Assembly (NCBI GenBank): GCA_905220665.1
Contig: CAJNAR010000152.1
Coordinates: 1 to 64,000, forward strand
From: Albugo candida
Taxonomy: Eukaryota > Oomycota > Peronosporomycetes > Albuginales > Albuginaceae
Direction: 5' to 3'
DNA: 64,000 bases
The notes beneath the pieces were generated by a model. It saw only the letters and a list, made by a program, of their open reading frames with translations, did not search any database and was not told the DNA's origin. The position numbers and the translations under genes are program-made. This document shows positions 59,468 through 64,000 of this stretch, piece by piece (within the stretch, counting starts at the first letter, position 1; the number at the start of each line of letters is the position of its first letter).

Positions 59468-61414
59468 TCAAGAGCGAGAAACAAAGGATTCCATCGTGCA
59501 TTCTGATGGCTGATGCACTTTACAAGGACCTGTGTCGATCAGATCAGCGTATGTCAGCGAATTTTCAGCAAACTCTCTCGCTACTGCTTCTAAGCGATTG
59601 GGTAAGCGCTGTCGTAAACGCTCGCGAGTGGCCCGAACGTCATTCTCTAGCGACGCGTGTGCGTACTCATTTGGAAGAAGTACGGAGGGATTCTCAAATT
59701 CTGATTCTTCGTGATCGAAATTGACTTCAAAGAGACTGCAAGCCTGTCGCCACGTCGGAATACTTTGATACTCAATTGGCAAATAATCGTTTTCGTTTTC
59801 GTCTTCGCTGTCACTGTCACTCAAATACGCAATACTCTCCGAGTGAGTTGCAAATGTGACTCCCTCTTCCAATTCAATGAATGGATCGCTTATGGTACTG
59901 AAACAAGCGGCCCGGTCAGTTTTTTGGTATAGCGAGTTCAGTTCGATCATAACGCTATTGGGATCGACAAACGACTGAGCAATCGACTCGGAGGGGTACA
60001 ATCGATGTGTTTTGTGGATAAAAGGCGACAATGAGATTTCGTTTGATTGATCCGAAACAGCTCCAATTTGTATTTGTGCATCGAAACATTGCGTATCTTC
60101 CCGTTGTGCAATCGCTGGTGTCTCAGCAATGTCTTCTCGTAAATGGAGAAGATGCCACGGATCCGTTTCTCGTGAGCTATCACATGTCAAAAGTGGACTC
60201 GAGCTTCGACTGTGTCCAAGAAAAACGCTCGAGTCAAAGTTATCGGCCAAGGAAAACGCATAATTGGTCGTATCGATTGATTTCTTGCCACTACTCAATC
60301 TCACAGACGGCGTTATTTCATCCATTGCGCCTTCACGCAATCGTTTATGGCACATCAAAGGCACATAGAACGGTAACTTCTCGTGTGACATTGCATCGTC
60401 GTCTATCAGCAGCGTTCCGTTTTGTTCTGATGTTGGCAGCGATTGAAATGGACAGATGTTCAGATCGATAGTGAGCGATGGAATATCGCGAGTATCTCTG
60501 TAGCTGTCGTCATTCTCTACGATTGGGAAACTTTCAAAGCGTAGGTATCTTGCGGACTCATTGTATCCATCTTCGTCTTCCAATTGCATTTGTGGACCGA
60601 TTATCGTACTGTCAGCGCCACCGGAGTTTTGGCTAATTAAAATTTCAGTAGGACAGCAGTTTTGCTGGGATTTCTCCTCTGCAGTTGTAAGAAGACTGCT
60701 CACACTCATATAGCTCGATTTTGGACGTGGAAGGAAATCCTCCCCACTCTGTTTCCTCAATTTTTGATCTTTGGCTTCTTTCAAACGCTTCTCGCGATTA
60801 AAGTGCTTGACATTCACGCTTCTCATCTGTCTCTGTGGTCGCGCTATCTTCAGTGAAGACATATCGCTCAATGGAGGCATTCGATCATTCTTTTCTCCGC
60901 TCGAGCAATTAGACATCGGAACAGTGAGAGTTGGCGTCTGTGTGGAAAGAGCAATCACAGGAAATCTAATGTCACGTGCAGAGGCTCGTAAAAGCACAAC
61001 AATTGTGTCGATTTTGCCTGCACGCTTGGAAGAGATCTCATGACAGTTTACACGGATGCAATCTTCCACGCACGTGAGCTGGGTATCAGTCAATCGGAAT
61101 TCAACAATTAGCTCTTCACAAAGTCCAGCAGAAACCAACTTTTTTCGGTCGACAAACGCGACACGGAACGCTTTCGATTTTGGGATATCGTATTGAAACC
61201 GCACAGAATGCTCGCTATTATTGCACAGAACGACTCGTTTTGTGTATTTCCGATTGTATTCAAAGTGGAAATGGAGAATCGACGGCTTTGCTTGGAAATT
61301 GGAGCGGTTTACCACGTTTGTTGGGAGCAAAGTGCTGGGGCCCGGCGCTGTGTTTGAGTGTCGATGCTCCGTTTTTGGCGTCTGTGGGGAGCGATTGGAA
61401 CGCGGTCGTTGCAT
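59468..61414 (-). CDS. Protein with an N-terminal ASH/MSP-like domain
   Basis: 648 aa, single exon, start ATG 61414. Residues about 35-150 (KPSILHFHFEYNRKYTKRV, LCNNSEHSVRFQYDIP, FRVAFVDRKKLVSAGL, VVLLRASA) have the seven-strand pattern of ASH/MSP-type Ig-like domains, common in cilium, flagellum and centrosome proteins (Hydin, CEP192, SPD-2 and relatives). The rest is Ser-rich and largely disordered, with a C-terminal acidic and helical end (ATRERLRQRLPNRLEAVARE). Fold-level assignment only; a flagellar or centrosomal role is inference. Confidence 0.55.
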   Translation of the reverse strand: MQRPRSNRSPQTPKTEHRHSNTAPGPSTLLPTNVVNRSNFQAKPSILHFHFEYNRKYTKRVVLCNNSEHSVRFQYDIPKSKAFRVAFVDRKKLVSAGLCEELIVEFRLTDTQLTCVEDCIRVNCHEISSKRAGKIDTIVVLLRASARDIRFPVIALSTQTPTLTVPMSNCSSGEKNDRMPPLSDMSSLKIARPQRQMRSVNVKHFNREKRLKEAKDQKLRKQSGEDFLPRPKSSYMSVSSLLTTAEEKSQQNCCPTEILISQNSGGADSTIIGPQMQLEDEDGYNESARYLRFESFPIVENDDSYRDTRDIPSLTIDLNICPFQSLPTSEQNGTLLIDDDAMSHEKLPFYVPLMCHKRLREGAMDEITPSVRLSSGKKSIDTTNYAFSLADNFDSSVFLGHSRSSSPLLTCDSSRETDPWHLLHLREDIAETPAIAQREDTQCFDAQIQIGAVSDQSNEISLSPFIHKTHRLYPSESIAQSFVDPNSVMIELNSLYQKTDRAACFSTISDPFIELEEGVTFATHSESIAYLSDSDSEDENENDYLPIEYQSIPTWRQACSLFEVNFDHEESEFENPSVLLPNEYAHASLENDVRATRERLRQRLPNRLEAVAREFAENSLTYADLIDTGPCKVHQPSECTMESFVSRS

Positions 61415-61604
61415 GATGCATACTGATAGCGCGGGAATAGTATTGCCAGTCGTCTTGTGGATCTTTTGTCTGCTGTGCGCTTAAAAAGGATTCATAATCG
61501 ACGCATTTGTGACGCTTCGAGAAGTGTACCAGTTTTATGGCACATTCCAGCGTACTGCACGGATGGATATCCTGTGTGAATGCATCCTTTTTATTTTCTG
61601 ATAT

Positions 61605-63071
61605 TTAGACAGCTAGTGCTTTCATTCGTGTGTCCAGCTTCTCAGTATTGGCCTGGAAGAGTTCAGCATTCGCTACTAGTGATTGCTGCATCTACAGAAG
61701 ACATTAAAAGGTGATATGGGATGACACGGGCAAGTTGGAAAGGCATACATTCTGTAAAAGCTGTGAATCTCGTACAAGCAATTCTTCGATGGCAATATTG
61801 GTCTCCTCGACCCGGTCCAAGCGTTGAGACCAATCCATCGATTCTTCATGGAAATCCTTTAGCGTCGAAAGTCGTTCAACAAGCGATGGAACCATGCAGG
61901 CAACGTCCTCGACGCTTTGCAGTTTTTCATACAACTGATCCAACATATGATTCTCATCACGCGAACTCTTTGAAATGTGGCTTGCGGATGATTCCTTCAA
62001 TTTGCTCAAGAGTGTAAATTCATGGACTAACGCGTTAGTTCGAACTTTGATAGCATCTAAATTTGTCTCGTTAAGTAATGCAACTCTTCTTTCCATCTTT
62101 GTGACCACAGATACGAGATCGTTTCCTCCCATGCTTTCGAGCCCATCCCCATCTAATCGCCCTTGACTATTGTAAAAGCTCCCAACCATCCGCTCTAAAG
62201 CTGCAATTCTCTTTTCGAGTACGACGACTCTCTGTTTCGTCTCTCTTTCACTAGAGTCGAGCTCACCAGTATGATAAATCTCATAAACCATGTTTGGACC
62301 TGATTCTATCTGAGTCGTTTCCTCCAATTGATGCTTCTTGAATTCTTCGATTTCGTTCAATAACTTTGCACTCAGCTTATTCATTGACATACTTTGATCC
62401 GTGCTCAATTGTGTCTGATAGTCGTGAAGATACGGCTGATAGGAATCATTCTTCTGCATTGCCGCCAAATTCTGCTTCAAGCTGTTGACGCCTTTGATAA
62501 CGTATTCCATTTCAGCTATTTGCGCAATATCGCGTGTGTCTGCTGTGACATTTGTATGTGTGTTTTCTTTTGATAAAAGGATCAGATCTTCTTCTAATGC
62601 ATTCGCTTCCATCATTAATCGAGTGTATCTTTCAATCGGTGACTCGAATACAGCGCTCTTTTGTGTTTGTGTGTTGTCTTTTAGAGCTCCTTTGGCTTCA
62701 TACGCTTCGGAATGATTTGGGTCTACGAGTTACAGTCAGGTAACGGGGTAGTGGGAAGGACATGAAGATGCGCACTGTATATTTTCCCCATGAACGCTTC
62801 GAATGCTTGAACTGGTGCAAGCACACTTTCATCTACTTCGACATTTGCCTATGTTTGTAATATAGTGTAAAATGACGATTATAATTACACAAGACAGAAG
62901 TACTGTGACCTTGTCGAGAAACCCTTTTGTATCGTCTTGATATCGTCCTGAATAACCGATATCTCTCTCGATTGCATGTATGGATGAAGAAGAGACGGGA
63001 GTGTAAGGTTGAAAGGTTGCTTCCTGATCCGGAGTCTCAAACACTTCATTCTGCGGTGCTGTTTCGCTCAT
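61605..63071 (-). CDS. Dynactin subunit 2 (dynamitin, p50)
   Basis: 431 aa from four exons in minus order: 63071-62910, 62848-62776, 62722-61749 and 61691-61605 (introns 61, 53 and 57 bp; 1296 nt). Dynamitin is a shoulder subunit of dynactin, the dynein activator. The N-terminal Arp1-binding piece resembles the family's NEPDVYETSD box (APQNEVFETPDQE). SPIERYTRLMMEANALEEDL is followed by long coiled coils (VVVLEKRIAALERMVGSF, LEKRI-type heptads). The last exon (FQANTEKLDTRMKALAV) matches the family's C-terminal helix. Another in-frame ATG lies 7 codons upstream (63092). Confidence 0.86.
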
Positions 63072-63410
63072 CCAGATCGAGGGAATATACAATCTTCGGA
63101 TTGGTAGGAATGAAATATATTTGTCGAATCAAATCTTGTCAAACATCTGAGCGCAAAATGGCAATCGACATACGCCTAGGATTCTAACAAAGCCTAAAGA
63201 CGGATTCTTTCGAGTGCGATGAAAGGCATAGAACCTAACCCGGAAAAACTGTGAATAAAATTCTTCATATCGTAGAAGACAATAGAAGATAAAGCATGCA
63301 AACGACACGCACGAATGACTAGATGATTATTATAATAGATTGAGAACTTTGCATCCTGCTAAAATGGTGTGCCACATTGCTTTCGGCTAATTGGTTGGCA
63401 CGTGAAGGTC
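63072..63410. other. Divergent promoter region
   Basis: Gap between dynamitin (minus) and the Cys-rich membrane protein (plus). AT-rich, without a gene. Both transcription starts should fall here. Confidence 0.5.
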
Positions 63411-64000
63411 ATGCAACGACCCTCTATTGGAATTCTCTGTCTTTTCGCGGTGATTTACTGCGCTACATTTGGGAAATCCCATAACAATTCAATAACCTTC
63501 ATTGAAGAAGTAGATGCGCACAAAGGTGTTGGTATCTCATTTCGATCAGACTACCTATCAGGCTGCGCATTATGCCAGCAAACAGGCGATTGTGATAATG
63601 CATTTCGTGGACGTCCTGGGCAATTTTGTCATACACTAGTCTCCGGACGACCCTGTTGCTGCCCGGTGGACTCGGAATGTACCGATAACGTGTACAACTG
63701 TCGCTGCAGAAGAGTGTCATATCAGCAAGTGTATCCTCATCAAGCAACAACACCAACAGTGGTACAAGCTCCCCAGAAGCATCACGGATGGTCAATTTGG
63801 ACAATACTTTTCATGTTCTTTCTGATATTCGGCTGCTGCTACTGTCTATGTTCCTGCGCTCGACCCAATAATGAATACGAAAGGGTCGAATCCACTGGGC
63901 CGTATCCCCCACCGCAATATGGAACGTACAATGAACCAAATGTGACTGGAGTTTACGCAACACCAGTTCCAGCAGCACCGGGGTATGCTCCGCAAGTCGT
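63411..64000 (+). CDS. Cys-rich membrane protein with PPxY motif (partial, runs off window)
   Basis: Opens at ATG 63411 and stays open for 196 codons to the window edge. A signal peptide is present (SIGILCLFAVIYCATFG). The compact ectodomain is rich in Cys (CALCQQTGDC, GQFCHTL, RPCCCPVDSECTDN, CRCRR). A transmembrane helix follows (WTILFMFFLIFGCCYCLC, about residues 127-145) with palmitoylation-type Cys. The cytosolic tail is rich in Pro and Tyr and has a PPPQY motif, a PPxY ligand for WW domains of HECT E3 ligases. It resembles small animal and oomycete membrane adaptors of shisa/CYSTM-like layout; the family is not recognised. The C terminus lies outside the window. Confidence 0.75.
   Translation, partial: MQRPSIGILCLFAVIYCATFGKSHNNSITFIEEVDAHKGVGISFRSDYLSGCALCQQTGDCDNAFRGRPGQFCHTLVSGRPCCCPVDSECTDNVYNCRCRRVSYQQVYPHQATTPTVVQAPQKHHGWSIWTILFMFFLIFGCCYCLCSCARPNNEYERVESTGPYPPPQYGTYNEPNVTGVYATPVPAAPGYAPQV

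Overview
This window is the left end of a eukaryotic chromosome. It opens with a telomere of tandem CCCTAAA units (the TTTAGGG type found in plants, oomycetes and several other protists). The organism is most likely an oomycete, and the low GC, crowded genes and 46-61 bp GT-AG introns fit a compact genome such as a white rust (Albugo). That placement is inference: no rRNA or lineage marker is present. Supporting signs are FYVE/WW fusion architecture, flagellar and dynactin genes, secreted Cys-rich proteins, and copia, RTE-like and SINE elements.

Layout. 1-420 is the telomere with degenerate variants. 421-5003 is a broken Ty1/copia element flanked on both sides by telomere-variant DNA, so it landed inside telomeric sequence. 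5.0-25.8 kb is a subtelomeric 'gene graveyard'. It holds a 10-bp minisatellite zone (about 5.93-6.66 kb); a decayed CNOT1/NOT1 scaffold gene (about 9.2-12.7 kb); and a decayed choline/ethanolamine phosphotransferase gene (15.98-20.67 kb) that is split by a 3.3-kb LINE, which is itself split by a tRNA-derived SINE, both insertions with recognisable target-site duplications. It also holds a decayed Ku70 gene (about 20.95-22.4 kb, minus), a histidine-phosphatase fragment (about 25.5 kb), and one open frame for a probably secreted protein (about 23.0-23.7 kb).

From 25.79 kb the sequence becomes an ordinary gene-dense region. In order it carries Nup98-96 (minus, with one apparent 1-nt frameshift), a TIR-bearing MITE-like element, Ecdysoneless/SGT1 (plus), tRNA-Gly(UCC) (minus), a possible structured ncRNA, a USP10-like deubiquitinase with an FGDF motif (plus), OSCP1 (plus), a 2187-aa WW-WW-FYVE-armadillo-zinc-ribbon protein (minus), a mitochondrial carrier (minus), NOM1/Sgd1 (plus), an unresolved two-part gene (plus), a secreted multicopper oxidase (minus), a type I membrane protein (plus), an ASH-like domain protein (minus), dynactin subunit 2/dynamitin (minus) and a Cys-rich PPxY membrane protein that runs off the right edge (plus). 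I rebuilt the multi-exon models by hand from GT/AG sites, and in each resolved case the summed exon length is a multiple of three.

The genes are mostly unrelated housekeeping functions (nuclear pore, ribosome biogenesis, ubiquitin, dynein transport, endomembrane/cilium) and do not form one pathway. The most notable observations are the nested LINE/SINE insertion in the CEPT relic, the pseudogenes of normally single-copy essential or repair genes (CNOT1, Ku70), the WW-FYVE-ARM-zinc-ribbon protein, the FGDF motif in the USP10-like enzyme, a ubiquitin-like segment inside Nup98, and the candidate structured RNA at 36.40-36.66 kb.
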